Position numbers and translations under genes: made by a program
Notes under the pieces: generated by a model
Database searches by the model: none
What the model was told of the DNA's origin: nothing
Seen by the model: the letters and a program-made list of their open reading frames with translations, nothing else
Assembly (NCBI RefSeq): GCF_004343075.1
Contig: NZ_SLXP01000003.1
Coordinates: forward strand, 186,001-250,000
Origin: Rhodovulum marinum
Lineage (GTDB): Bacteria > Pseudomonadota > Alphaproteobacteria > Rhodobacterales > Rhodobacteraceae
DNA length: 64,000 nucleotides
Direction of reading: 5' to 3'
In this document: in pieces, positions 56,127-63,960 of the stretch
How positions within the stretch are numbered: the stretch's first letter is position 1
Layout: each line of letters begins with the position of its first letter

Positions 56127-56789
56127 TTATCGGTTGCGCTGCCCACGCGAGATCAGTCGGCTCATCTCGGCAGCAATCTGGCTCTGGCTGCGGGCAAAAC
56201 CCTGCGCGTCGGGCGTCGAGATGTTCATGACGACCTGAACCGGTCGGCTGGCACCGTCGCTCCGGACACCCAGCCGGCCGTCGGAACCGCGCGACAGTGG
56301 CATGATCGCCTCGGGACCGGCCTCACCCATCAGGCCGGTGGCCCCGCGCATCGGGAACATCGTGGCCTGGTCGATAACGCCGCCGGTTGCGAAAGGGATC
56401 ACCCTGCCCTGGGTGAAAGCTCCGCCTCCAGCAAAGGGAACGGCGGCGTTCACCAAACCTTCGATCCCGCTTGCAAGCAGCCCGCCCAACTGGTTCTGAA
56501 CCGGCTTGACCGCTGCGGAATAGGTTGCGTTGACGATCGAATTGGCCACGGATTTCAGCGCGTCCGAAAGCTTCATCCCGTCGAAGACGAGCCCGTCAAA
56601 GGCGCTCCTCAACCCGCTGCCGATCGACCGCGAAAGGCTGCCAACCTCGCGATTGGTCAGCGTCAGGCTTTCGCGCATCCGCACCAGTTCCAGTTCGAAG
56701 GCCGCGGCGGTGCCCCGCGCGCCACCTAGGGTCGTCTCCAGCGCTTCCATCTGCGCCTCGAACGACTCGAGATCTTCTGCCTGGGCCAT
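56127..56789 (-). CDS. g11: GTA g11 tape measure protein (short)
   Basis: 220 residues, very short for a tape measure. The N-terminus is coiled coil (LESFEAQMEALETTL); the C-terminal half has phage tape-measure features (MRGATGLMGEAGPEAIMPLSRGSDGRLGV). Tail length scales with this protein, so a short tail is predicted, as in the RcGTA particle. The frame is intact. Confidence 0.93.
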   Translation of the reverse strand: MAQAEDLESFEAQMEALETTLGGARGTAAAFELELVRMRESLTLTNREVGSLSRSIGSGLRSAFDGLVFDGMKLSDALKSVANSIVNATYSAAVKPVQNQLGGLLASGIEGLVNAAVPFAGGGAFTQGRVIPFATGGVIDQATMFPMRGATGLMGEAGPEAIMPLSRGSDGRLGVRSDGASRPVQVVMNISTPDAQGFARSQSQIAAEMSRLISRGQRNR

Positions 56790-56792
56790 GGC

Positions 56793-56990
56793 CTATCCTT
56801 GATCCTTCTTGTTGTCGGGAAAGGCGCGCGCGAGCTCTTCCAGCCGCGCGCGGCTCATGGGTGCCGGGCCACCGACGGCACCCAGCATCAGCATCAGCTC
56901 GGCCGGTGTCAGCGCCCAGAACTCCGCAGGCCTCAGCCCAAGCCCCCTGATTCCGGCCTTCATCAGCGCGCCCCAGTCAAACCCCACCAT
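56793..56990 (-). CDS. GTA g10.1 phage tail assembly chaperone
   Basis: 65 residues. LRPAEFWALTPAELMLMLG is the conserved core of the short tail-assembly chaperone found between g10 and g11 in rhodobacterial GTAs. The start overlaps the end of g10 by 14 bases. This arrangement recalls the G/GT chaperone pair of siphophages, where a frameshift joins the two; no slippery site is asserted here. Confidence 0.88.
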   Translation of the reverse strand: MVGFDWGALMKAGIRGLGLRPAEFWALTPAELMLMLGAVGGPAPMSRARLEELARAFPDNKKDQG

Positions 56991-57312
56991 GGGTCGCCTC
57001 GGGCAGCGTGAAGGCGCGGGCCAGAAGCAGGGCGGCCGCCTGCGCCGCGGCGATCGGTCCTCCGCCTATATCGGCACGCGCCAGGTCGGCGGGCGTTCCC
57101 TCCCATCCGCCGCCTCTCAACCCCGCAAGCAGCAAGGCCAGCACATCGCGGGTCGCGAAAGTGCCGTCCTCATAGCGTTCGATCAGCGCCACCAGCGTGT
57201 CCGCGCCCATTGCCGCCTCGAGTTCTGCCAGCGCCCCGAGAGTCAACTTCAGCACCCGGCGCTCACCATCGACGATCAGCGCAACTTCTCCTGCATGTGG
57301 ATTGGCCATCAT
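56977..57312 (-). CDS. g10: GTA g10 family protein (tail chaperone-like)
   Basis: 111 residues. GEVALIVDGERRVLKLTLGALAELEAAMG is typical of the GTA gp10 family. It follows g9 with a one-base overlap (TCA/CAT shared T). It is thought to act in tail assembly with the next small protein. Confidence 0.9.
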   Translation of the reverse strand: MMANPHAGEVALIVDGERRVLKLTLGALAELEAAMGADTLVALIERYEDGTFATRDVLALLLAGLRGGGWEGTPADLARADIGGGPIAAAQAAALLLARAFTLPEATHGGV

Positions 57313-57725
57313 CAGAACGCCGTGAATGTCAGCAAGCCGGCCGAGGCCAACGTCAGCTCGTAGGTGGCCTCGCCGTTATGGCTGCCGGAATATTCCAGGC
57401 TGCCCACCTGGAACGGCCCCGAAACCACGCCGAAAGCAGGGATCACGATCTGGAACTGCGGCGTCTCGGCATCGAAGAAAACCTGCCGGGCGCGTGCGTC
57501 GGTCTCTGCGTCCTTGAAAACGCCGCTGCCACTGATCGAGGCCGATTTCACCCCGGCACCCGCCAGCAGTTCGCGCCAACCGCCCTCGCTCTCCAGGCTG
57601 GTGACGTCCACCTGTTCGGCATTGAAGCTGATGCGGGTGGCCCTCAGTCCCGCGATGGTTTCGAACTGCCCGGCCCCGTCGAGGTCAAGCTTGATCAGAA
57701 GGTCCTTGCCATACTGCGCCGTCAT
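57312..57725 (-). CDS. g9: GTA g9 major tail tube protein
   Basis: 137 residues of the TP901-1 major tail protein family. MTAQYGKDLLIKLD, FNAEQVDVTSLESEGGWRELLAGAG and GSLEYSGSHNGEATYELTLASAG are characteristic. The ATG at 57725 is preferred, with GGAG eight bases before it; a GTG nine bases upstream is in frame. The protein forms the tube hexamers. Confidence 0.94.
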   Translation of the reverse strand: MTAQYGKDLLIKLDLDGAGQFETIAGLRATRISFNAEQVDVTSLESEGGWRELLAGAGVKSASISGSGVFKDAETDARARQVFFDAETPQFQIVIPAFGVVSGPFQVGSLEYSGSHNGEATYELTLASAGLLTFTAF

Positions 57726-57748
57726 TTCGCTCACTCCAGATTAGATTT

Positions 57749-58159
57749 TCAGTCGTCCTCGACCCGGGCGGCAAAGCGCAGGTCGATCCGGCGCTCGTCC
57801 TTGGCACCGACGCGGCGAGCGCGGGCCCTGTCGAACCAAAGCCCGACCAGCGTGCCGCGGGTGAGTGTCAACGGCGCACCGACAAGCGCGTCGGAAATCG
57901 CCCCCGCCGCTGCCTTGGCCTGGGCAAAGCCGGCCTCGACGGTGACCACCGAAATGGTCAGGTAATGCAGCGCACCCTCGCCCGTCTTGTCGGACGCATC
58001 GCGCGCGTCCTCGGGGCCGAGGCTGACATAGGTGGCGGGTAGTTCCCCCGCAGGCACCACGTCGTAAATCGCGCCCCCGACCAGCGCGGCCAACGCGGCA
58101 TCGCCCGCAAGCCGCTGGTAGATCGCCGCCTGCAAGGCGGCCGCCGCACCATAGCTCAT
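57749..58159 (-). CDS. g8: GTA g8 tail terminator protein (DUF3168)
   Basis: 136 residues. ALQAAIYQRLAGDAALAALVGGAIYDVVP is the DUF3168 signature. Proteins of this family cap the tail and join it to the head. The start overlaps the g7 end by four bases. Confidence 0.93.
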   Translation of the reverse strand: MSYGAAAALQAAIYQRLAGDAALAALVGGAIYDVVPAGELPATYVSLGPEDARDASDKTGEGALHYLTISVVTVEAGFAQAKAAAGAISDALVGAPLTLTRGTLVGLWFDRARARRVGAKDERRIDLRFAARVEDD

Positions 58160-58497
58160 GCCGGGATCTCCTCTTCGGCAAAGCAGGTCAGGTAATGGCC
58201 CCGCGCATCCGCTTCGGTCACGGCACGGATCTGAAACAGCCGCGCGCCCTCGCGAAACCGCTGTCCGGGCGCGGGGCGTGCTTCGGCGCCGGCGGGCGCA
58301 CCCCGCACGATGATGCGATAGGGCACCCGCGCCAGCGTAAGCTCTTCGCCCGCGCGCTCTCCGCCGGTGCGAGGGCTGATTTCGGCCCAAAGGACTCCGC
58401 GTTCAATCCAGGTCTCGACATAGCCACCGGCGCCATCCGGTGCCCGCTCGGGCGCCTCCAGGACAAGGCGGCGGTTCAGAATCGGCGGCCGCTTCAT
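58156..58497 (-). CDS. g7: GTA g7 head-tail adaptor/stopper
   Basis: 113 residues of the phage head closure (SPP1 gp16-like) family. LNRRLVLEAPERAPDGAGGYVETWIERGVLWAEI and RVPYRIIVRG are typical. It closes the head after DNA filling. The start overlaps the g6 end by four bases. Confidence 0.92.
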   Translation of the reverse strand: MKRPPILNRRLVLEAPERAPDGAGGYVETWIERGVLWAEISPRTGGERAGEELTLARVPYRIIVRGAPAGAEARPAPGQRFREGARLFQIRAVTEADARGHYLTCFAEEEIPA

Positions 58498-59093
58498 GTG
58501 GCGCCCCCCGCGGTCAGACGCATCCGCCGCCAGCGCTCGATCAGCGCCAGAACCCCGAATGGCATATGGCCCTCGCCCAACGCCGCCTCGTGCCGGTTCT
58601 CGTGATAGTGGGCGGCCAACAGGAACACCGCCTGGCCCAAATCCGGCGGCACACTGTCCCAACTCGGACCGAACCCCGCATCGAAATCGACTTCGGCCGT
58701 ACCGCCCGGAGGGATCGACGGCAGCAGCGTCCCGGCCGCGGCCAGGCGGGGGAAATGGGTGTCGCGTTCCAGCCGGTAACTCGACGGATCGCAAGGGCAG
58801 ACCGTTCCGTGCCGGTCCACGACTCTCAGTTCTGCGATCCGTGTCACCGGCGCGACCGGCAGCGTCTCGCGCGAGCCGTCGCGCCAGTTGTAGACCCCCC
58901 AGGTAAAGCTCCGCGTCAGGATGACCTTGGCCGTGCGTCCCTCGATCGCCGCCATCGCGGCCCGCAGGAACGCCTCCAACAGCGCATCCTCGGCCCCGTC
59001 CTCGGTAAAACCCGTTCCCAGGCGAAGGTGGGCCTTGAACCGGTCCAGAGGCAGCGCCGTGGCCGGCACCGTCGTCTGCTCGATCAGCATCAT
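58494..59093 (-). CDS. g6: GTA g6 head-tail connector (adaptor)
   Basis: 199 residues. DRFKAHLRLGTGFTEDGAEDALLEAFLRAAMAAIEGRT is the gp6-like adaptor pattern, followed by a beta-rich half (VDFDAGFGPSWDSVPPDLGQAVFLLAAHYHENR). Two consecutive ATG codons occur at 59093 and 59090. It forms the ring below the portal. A 150-base gap with a hairpin separates it from the capsid gene upstream. Confidence 0.91.
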   Translation of the reverse strand: MMLIEQTTVPATALPLDRFKAHLRLGTGFTEDGAEDALLEAFLRAAMAAIEGRTAKVILTRSFTWGVYNWRDGSRETLPVAPVTRIAELRVVDRHGTVCPCDPSSYRLERDTHFPRLAAAGTLLPSIPPGGTAEVDFDAGFGPSWDSVPPDLGQAVFLLAAHYHENRHEAALGEGHMPFGVLALIERWRRMRLTAGGAT

Positions 59094-59206
59094 GTCATGG
59101 TCTCTCCGCTTATCCCCCGCGCAGTGCTGGCGCGCGCCGTCCCGACCCACCCCGACGGAGGGAACAGCTGGACGGACCGGACAAGCCCCGGCGCGCGCCA
59201 AACCGC

Positions 59207-59223
59207 CCCCGGCACATCCGGGG
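59207..59223 (-). terminator. Hairpin after the GTA capsid gene
   Basis: CCCCGG (59207-59212) and CCGGGG (59218-59223) form a perfect 6-bp stem, 21 bases after the g5 stop. The same 150-base gap has two copies of the palindrome GGCGCGCGCC (59129-59138 and 59190-59199). No strong U-tract follows. It may be a partial terminator or a 3' stabiliser that raises capsid message over the genes below. Confidence 0.45.
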
Positions 59224-59243
59224 ACGGCGTCTCGGTCAGACCA

Positions 59244-60437
59244 TCAGGAGGCCGAGAACTTCAGCAGCTTGATCGCGGCGAAATCGCTCACGTCGCCGCC
59301 CACGCGCTTGGTCGCGTAGAACAGGACATGCGGCTTGGCCGAGAACGGATCGCGCAGCACCCGCAGATCCGGTCGTTCGGCGACGGTATAGCCCGCCTGG
59401 AAATTGCCGAAGGCGATGGCAGTGGCATCGGGGGCGATGTCGGGCATGTCCTCCGCGATCAGCACCGGATACCCCAAAAGGCGTGCGGGTTCGCCCGCGG
59501 CCAACCCGTCCGACCACAAGAAGCGGCCATCGGCATCCTTCATCTTGCGCACAGCACCCGCGGTGCGCGAATTCATCACGAAGCTCGCCCCCGCCCGGTA
59601 TTCGGCACCCAGCGAATAAACGAGGTCGAGGATCGCATCCGAGGGCGATACCGCGTCGAAATCGCCCTCCATGCCGGTCGCAACGTATCCGAGGCGGCCC
59701 CAGGCCCAGGCGCTTTCGGCAACATGGGGATGCGACAGGAACCCCTTCGGTTTGTCCACACCGTCTCCGGCGATGAAGGCGGCGGCTTCGGCGCGGGCGA
59801 ACTTGTCGGCGATGCGTTCCGCAAGCCAGCCCTCGATATCGAACGCCGAGTCGTCCAGCAGTCGCTGGCTGGCCTTGGGCATGGCAGACAGCTCGTGAAG
59901 CGGGATCGAAACGCGCTCGATCTGGGGGGTGTCGGTCTCGACCTGGTTAGCGGTTTCCGTGGACCAGCCCGAGCCGATATCCGTGTGGTCCACCAGCACA
60001 TCGTAGGAAGTCGACTCGACAGTCACGACCTGTGCGATCGAGCGGATCGAGGCGGTCGATTTCAGCACCGTCTTGATCGCTTCCGAGGTCTCGGGATCGA
60101 CCAGGTAGCCGCCCTCTGCCGCGACCGAGGTGCCGAGCGCCTTGCCCTCAAGTTCAAGGCCACGCAGGCCGTCGTCATCGCCGTTGCGCAGGTAGGCCGC
60201 AAAGGCCTTCTTGTGCGGCGCATCGAAATCGGCGGAATGGGACAGCGCGGGACGACGCGCGGCACCATTCAGTTGGGATTTCCGGTCCAGCATGGTCAGT
60301 CGCTCTTCCTGTTGTTGCAGTCTGGATTTCACGTCGGCCTGGAACTCCCTGAAATCACTCAGGAACGAGTTCAGAGCCTGTTTCACTTCCACCGCCGGGG
60401 CTTGGCTCCCGCCGGACTTGGTCTCGGTCTCGGTCAT
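59244..60437 (-). CDS. g5: GTA g5 major capsid protein (HK97 fold)
   Basis: 397 residues. A charged coiled-coil N-terminal scaffold (about 1-100, LNSFLSDFREFQADVKSRLQQQEERL) is removed by the g4 protease. The HK97 capsid domain follows (ALGTSVAAEGGYLVDPETSEAIKTVLKSTASIR, with DDSAFDIEGWLAERIADKFARAEAAAFIAGDG). All strands are intact. Confidence 0.97.
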   Translation of the reverse strand: MTETETKSGGSQAPAVEVKQALNSFLSDFREFQADVKSRLQQQEERLTMLDRKSQLNGAARRPALSHSADFDAPHKKAFAAYLRNGDDDGLRGLELEGKALGTSVAAEGGYLVDPETSEAIKTVLKSTASIRSIAQVVTVESTSYDVLVDHTDIGSGWSTETANQVETDTPQIERVSIPLHELSAMPKASQRLLDDSAFDIEGWLAERIADKFARAEAAAFIAGDGVDKPKGFLSHPHVAESAWAWGRLGYVATGMEGDFDAVSPSDAILDLVYSLGAEYRAGASFVMNSRTAGAVRKMKDADGRFLWSDGLAAGEPARLLGYPVLIAEDMPDIAPDATAIAFGNFQAGYTVAERPDLRVLRDPFSAKPHVLFYATKRVGGDVSDFAAIKLLKFSAS

Positions 60438-60484
60438 GTCGCTTGTCCGTCCTTGTTGAGATCGGTCCTTGCGGCCTTCGGCAC

Positions 60485-61048
60485 TCAGCCCTCGGCCAAA
60501 ACGTGGCGGGCGCCCGAAAAGGCCTCCGCCAACTCACGAAAAAGCGCCTCGGCGGTTTCCTCCGCCTTGGCGCCCACCCGCGCATCGGCAAGCATCGGGA
60601 AAGTCACCAGCGACACTTCCCAAAGCTCCAGCTCGGCGAGGAGCCGGCGCCCGCTTGCATCCCGTTCGGCTCGCTTGGTGCGATAGCCAATGGAAAGCCC
60701 GTCGAGCGCGCCGGCCGCGATCAATGCCGCCGCCTCGCGTGCCCGAGCCACCTCGGTCAGAAGGCGCCCCTTCACGTACAGGCCGCGCCCGTCCTCCCGG
60801 ACCTCGTCCCAGATGCCGATCGGCTGCGTCGGATCATGCTGCCACAGCATCTTGACCCGACGCCCCTCGGCCGCCATCCGCTTGAGGCAGCCCGAATAGG
60901 CCCCCGCCTGCACCACGTCCCCCCCCTGGTCGGTCGCGCCGAACAGCGAGGCATAACCCTCGATTGCCGCGCCTTCGCCCAGCGCCAGTGGCGCGTCCGG
61001 CTGGCAGAACTTGCGCTCCAGCCCGACTTCCGTGTCGTATCCGATCAT
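60485..61048 (-). CDS. g4: GTA g4 prohead protease (HK97 type)
   Basis: 187 residues. The S78 protease pattern is visible: EGYASLFGATDQGGDVVQAGAY, RRVKMLWQHDPTQPIGIW (catalytic His) and ALDGLSIGYRT (catalytic Ser). It matures the capsid after assembly. The stop lies 47 bases before the capsid start. Confidence 0.95.
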   Translation of the reverse strand: MIGYDTEVGLERKFCQPDAPLALGEGAAIEGYASLFGATDQGGDVVQAGAYSGCLKRMAAEGRRVKMLWQHDPTQPIGIWDEVREDGRGLYVKGRLLTEVARAREAAALIAAGALDGLSIGYRTKRAERDASGRRLLAELELWEVSLVTFPMLADARVGAKAEETAEALFRELAEAFSGARHVLAEG

Positions 61049-61061
61049 GCGAACTCCCCTT

Positions 61062-61304
61062 TCAGGGCGCGGCCGTCACCAGCGAGGCCACGCCTTCCGT
61101 CAAGATCACGGCCACCACGCCATAGACGGTCAGCCACATCCTTCGTTCCAACCGTTCAAGCGCGGTCTCGATCCGCACCAGACGGAACTCGAGCGCTGTC
61201 CAGCGCTCCTCCCAGACCCGCTCATTGGCGTCGATCCGCGCGTTCGCCACTTCGAATGGCGCATAGAGAAACCTGGAGCCCGACCGTTCGGCCGGGGGTT
61301 TCAT
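61062..61304 (-). CDS. GTA g3.5 small head-formation protein
   Basis: 80 residues. A charged helical part (FEVANARIDANERVWEERWTALEFRLVRIETALERLERR) is followed by a C-terminal hydrophobic segment (MWLTVYGVVAVILTEGVASLV). This fits the small membrane-anchored protein between portal and protease genes in R. capsulatus (rcc01685-like). The start overlaps the g3 end by four bases; the protein's role is not well defined. Confidence 0.82.
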   Translation of the reverse strand: MKPPAERSGSRFLYAPFEVANARIDANERVWEERWTALEFRLVRIETALERLERRMWLTVYGVVAVILTEGVASLVTAAP

Positions 61305-62476
61305 GCGTCCTCCGGCCGTGCCGGTAGGCCGAGGAGCGCGCGTTTCTCGTCCTCGGTCAGAAAATCGGCCGCCGCGATACGCGCCCATTGCGCATCACGC
61401 TCGGCGGCCAGCGCCGGAACCTGGTCAAGATCCGGGCGCAACTGCACCGCGTCGTCGGTGAAACGGGACAGGAAATCCGCTACCGCGCCCGCGACCTTCG
61501 CCACCAGCGGCAAAACCGTCAGCCTGTAAAAGGCGCGGTTGGCCTCCTGGTAGTTGGCATAGGTCGCATCGCCAGGGATCCCCAGCATCATCGGCGGCAC
61601 CCCGAACGCGGTCGCGATCTCGCGCGCGGCGGCCTCCTTGGTGCGGTGGAATTCCATATCCGATGGCGAAAAGCCCATCGGCTTCCAATCCAGACCGCCC
61701 TCCAATAGCATCGGCCTTCCGGCGTTGGCCGCGCCCTGGTGATAGGCCAGCATCTCGTCCTGCAGGCGCGCATACTGGTCTTCGCTAAGCGACTGGTTGC
61801 CGTCCGATCCCCGATAGACGATCGCCCCAGAGGGCCGCGCAGCATTGTCAAGCAACGCCTTGGACCAGCGCGAGGCAGAGTTATGCACGTCGATCGCGGT
61901 TGCTGCGGCCTGCATCGGCGACAGCCCGTAATGGTCGTCCTGCGGATGGAAAGCCTTGATATGGCAGATCGGCGGCGCCGCCACCGTCATGTCGAAACGG
62001 TGCTTGCGCCCTCCGACCACGTAATCGTAGGCCACCGGCCAGCCGTCACGGCCTGGCACGATATGCATCCGGTCCGACCGCAGGACGTGCAGTTCGAACG
62101 GCAGACCACCTTCGCCGCCGACCGCCTCGAGATAGGCGTTACCCGAAAGCAAAAGCTGGCCGTAAAGCGCCTCGAAAAGCTCGGCCCGCCCCTGCGCGGG
62201 GTTCGGCCGACCGACCAATTCGATCACGGGATGCGTCTCGTAGCGCCGGTCCGCATCGCGGCAGACGAGCGGCAGCGCAGCCGCTGCTTCCGCGATCAAC
62301 TTCACCGCCCGAAACCCCACCGGGTTGCCGATGAACCCGTTGCGGGTCAACGAAACGGCATCCCGCGGGCTCCACGCCACGCGGCCGGCGCCCGACCATG
62401 CGATCACCGGCCCCGTGGCCGATGCCTTCGCCTCGGGCACCACCCGCTCCGCACTGCGGAAAATGTTGAACTTCAT
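61301..62476 (-). CDS. g3: GTA g3 portal protein (HK97 family)
   Basis: 391 residues. HK97-type portal features include FIGNPVGFRAVKLIAEAAAALPLV, PNPAQGRAELFEALYGQLLLSGNAYLEA and AAREIATAFGVPPMMLGIPGDATYANYQEANRAFYRLTVLPL. It forms the dodecameric DNA gate. GGAGGAGC precedes the ATG. A 140-base gap with a terminator-like hairpin lies between g2 and g3. Confidence 0.95.
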   Translation of the reverse strand: MKFNIFRSAERVVPEAKASATGPVIAWSGAGRVAWSPRDAVSLTRNGFIGNPVGFRAVKLIAEAAAALPLVCRDADRRYETHPVIELVGRPNPAQGRAELFEALYGQLLLSGNAYLEAVGGEGGLPFELHVLRSDRMHIVPGRDGWPVAYDYVVGGRKHRFDMTVAAPPICHIKAFHPQDDHYGLSPMQAAATAIDVHNSASRWSKALLDNAARPSGAIVYRGSDGNQSLSEDQYARLQDEMLAYHQGAANAGRPMLLEGGLDWKPMGFSPSDMEFHRTKEAAAREIATAFGVPPMMLGIPGDATYANYQEANRAFYRLTVLPLVAKVAGAVADFLSRFTDDAVQLRPDLDQVPALAAERDAQWARIAAADFLTEDEKRALLGLPARPEDA

Positions 62477-62524
62477 GGGCTAAGCTCCTCCGGTTTCGCT
62501 GTCGCTGCCCGTCCAGGGCCCAAG

Positions 62525-62555
62525 AAAAAGGCCCGTGCCGCGGGATTGCCGCGGC
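62525..62555 (-). terminator. Terminator-like hairpin between GTA g2 and g3
   Basis: On the minus strand GCCGCGG (62549-62555) and CCGCGGC (62537-62543) form a perfect 7-bp stem with a five-base loop. Seven bases later comes TTTTTCTT (62522-62529). It sits in the 140-base gap between the terminase and portal genes of a single operon. It could attenuate transcription into the head and tail genes. The fold is seen; activity is inferred. Confidence 0.5.
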
Positions 62556-62616
62556 CGGACCTCATCGGTGAAACGGCCACTTCGTCGCGGCCGGTCTGAC
62601 TGTCTTCGGCGGCGCC

Positions 62617-63960
62617 CTACAGGCTCCGCACCCGTGGCCTGCGCCAATGGGCGGCCGGTGCGATCATCAGTTCGTGGATCGCCCAGACCAACGCGTCAAC
62701 GCGGTCGGGACTGCCCCGCCCGTCGAAACCGCGCGCCGTCATCCGGCACATTTGATCTTCCAGCGCCTCAAGTCCGCGCAGGTGGTTCACCCGGCCCTGC
62801 TCGTAAAGCGCGGCGACGGGCTCGGCCCGGGCCGCCTTCCCGCGCGAGGCATGAACCCCTCGGAACGGCACCAGCGGATCAAGCTGACGGATCACCGTCT
62901 CGACCAGGTCTCCACCCTGGTTGACCTCTGCCACCAGACGGTCGGCACCAAAGCGTTCCATCGCCTCGATCGCGGCCTGCGCCCACACCGTGGGTGCCAC
63001 TCCGGCCAAGCTGGCATCCTCCAGAACGACGGCCCGCCACTCCTGCGGCGGCCCCTCGGTCTGGGCCCCCACGACCACGATCCCGCATTCATCCGAATTG
63101 CCGTGCCCGCTGACCGGCGGGTCGACCGCCACCACGATCCGGTCCAGCGGCGGGGCGGCGTCGATCCTTGCCGTCTCGATCTGCGCAAGCGTCCAAAGCG
63201 CGCCATCGGATTCCTCCAATAACACGCCGTCCAGTTCCTGGCGGCCCAGCCGTGTGCCGGCATACCGGGTGCGTACCGCCTCCAGAAACGACGCGGCGAG
63301 GTTCGCGCGGTTCGCCTCGGTCGGCGCGTGGCTGACGACCGTCATCGGGTTCGACAGGATCGATCGCAATATCGCCACGTTACGCGGCGTCGTCGTGATG
63401 CATTGCCGCGGCGACGGTCCCAGCCGCAGACCGAACTGCAGCATGTCCCATGTCTCCTCGGCTTTCTTCCACTTCGCCAGCTCATCGGCCCAGGCCGCGT
63501 CGAATTGCGGCCCGCGCAGGCTTTCCGGATCATGTGCCGAGAAGACCTGCGCGACCGCCCCATTCGGCCAGACCAGCCGATGACGCGTCGCTTCCCAGCG
63601 CGGGCGACGATCGGGTGGCGAACAGGCCATCAGACCGCTTTCGCCGAAGATCATCACCTCGCGGGCCTGGTCGACGGTTTCACCCACCAGTGCCACCCGC
63701 CGGGACCGCCCAGGATCAAGTGGCCTGGCCCCCTCCACCTCGGATCGAACCCACTCTGCACCCGCGCGTGTCTTTCCCGCGCCGCGCCCGCCGAGGACGA
63801 CCCAGCAACGCCAATCGCCCTCTGGCGGCAACTGGTGCGGCAACGCCCAAAACTCGAAAAGAAAGGGCAACGCGAGCAACGCCCCGTCATCCAGGCTTTC
63901 AAGGAAGGCCGTCTGTTCCTCGCGTGGTGCGCAGGCGATCCAGTCGGCGCCCGACCTCAA
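62617..63960 (-). CDS. g2: GTA g2 terminase large subunit
   Basis: 447 residues. The packaging ATPase has Walker A VVLGGRGAGKTRAGAEW (about 54-70) and a Walker B-like FDAAWADELAKW. The nuclease part has acidic residues in VAVDPPVSGHGNSDECGIVVVG. It pumps DNA into heads; in GTAs it packages random host DNA in headfuls. The only nearby start is a TTG at 63960 (LRSGADWIACAPREE), lying inside g1; the frame stays open to the window edge, so the true start could lie outside. Confidence 0.94.
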   Translation of the reverse strand: MRSGADWIACAPREEQTAFLESLDDGALLALPFLFEFWALPHQLPPEGDWRCWVVLGGRGAGKTRAGAEWVRSEVEGARPLDPGRSRRVALVGETVDQAREVMIFGESGLMACSPPDRRPRWEATRHRLVWPNGAVAQVFSAHDPESLRGPQFDAAWADELAKWKKAEETWDMLQFGLRLGPSPRQCITTTPRNVAILRSILSNPMTVVSHAPTEANRANLAASFLEAVRTRYAGTRLGRQELDGVLLEESDGALWTLAQIETARIDAAPPLDRIVVAVDPPVSGHGNSDECGIVVVGAQTEGPPQEWRAVVLEDASLAGVAPTVWAQAAIEAMERFGADRLVAEVNQGGDLVETVIRQLDPLVPFRGVHASRGKAARAEPVAALYEQGRVNHLRGLEALEDQMCRMTARGFDGRGSPDRVDALVWAIHELMIAPAAHWRRPRVRSL

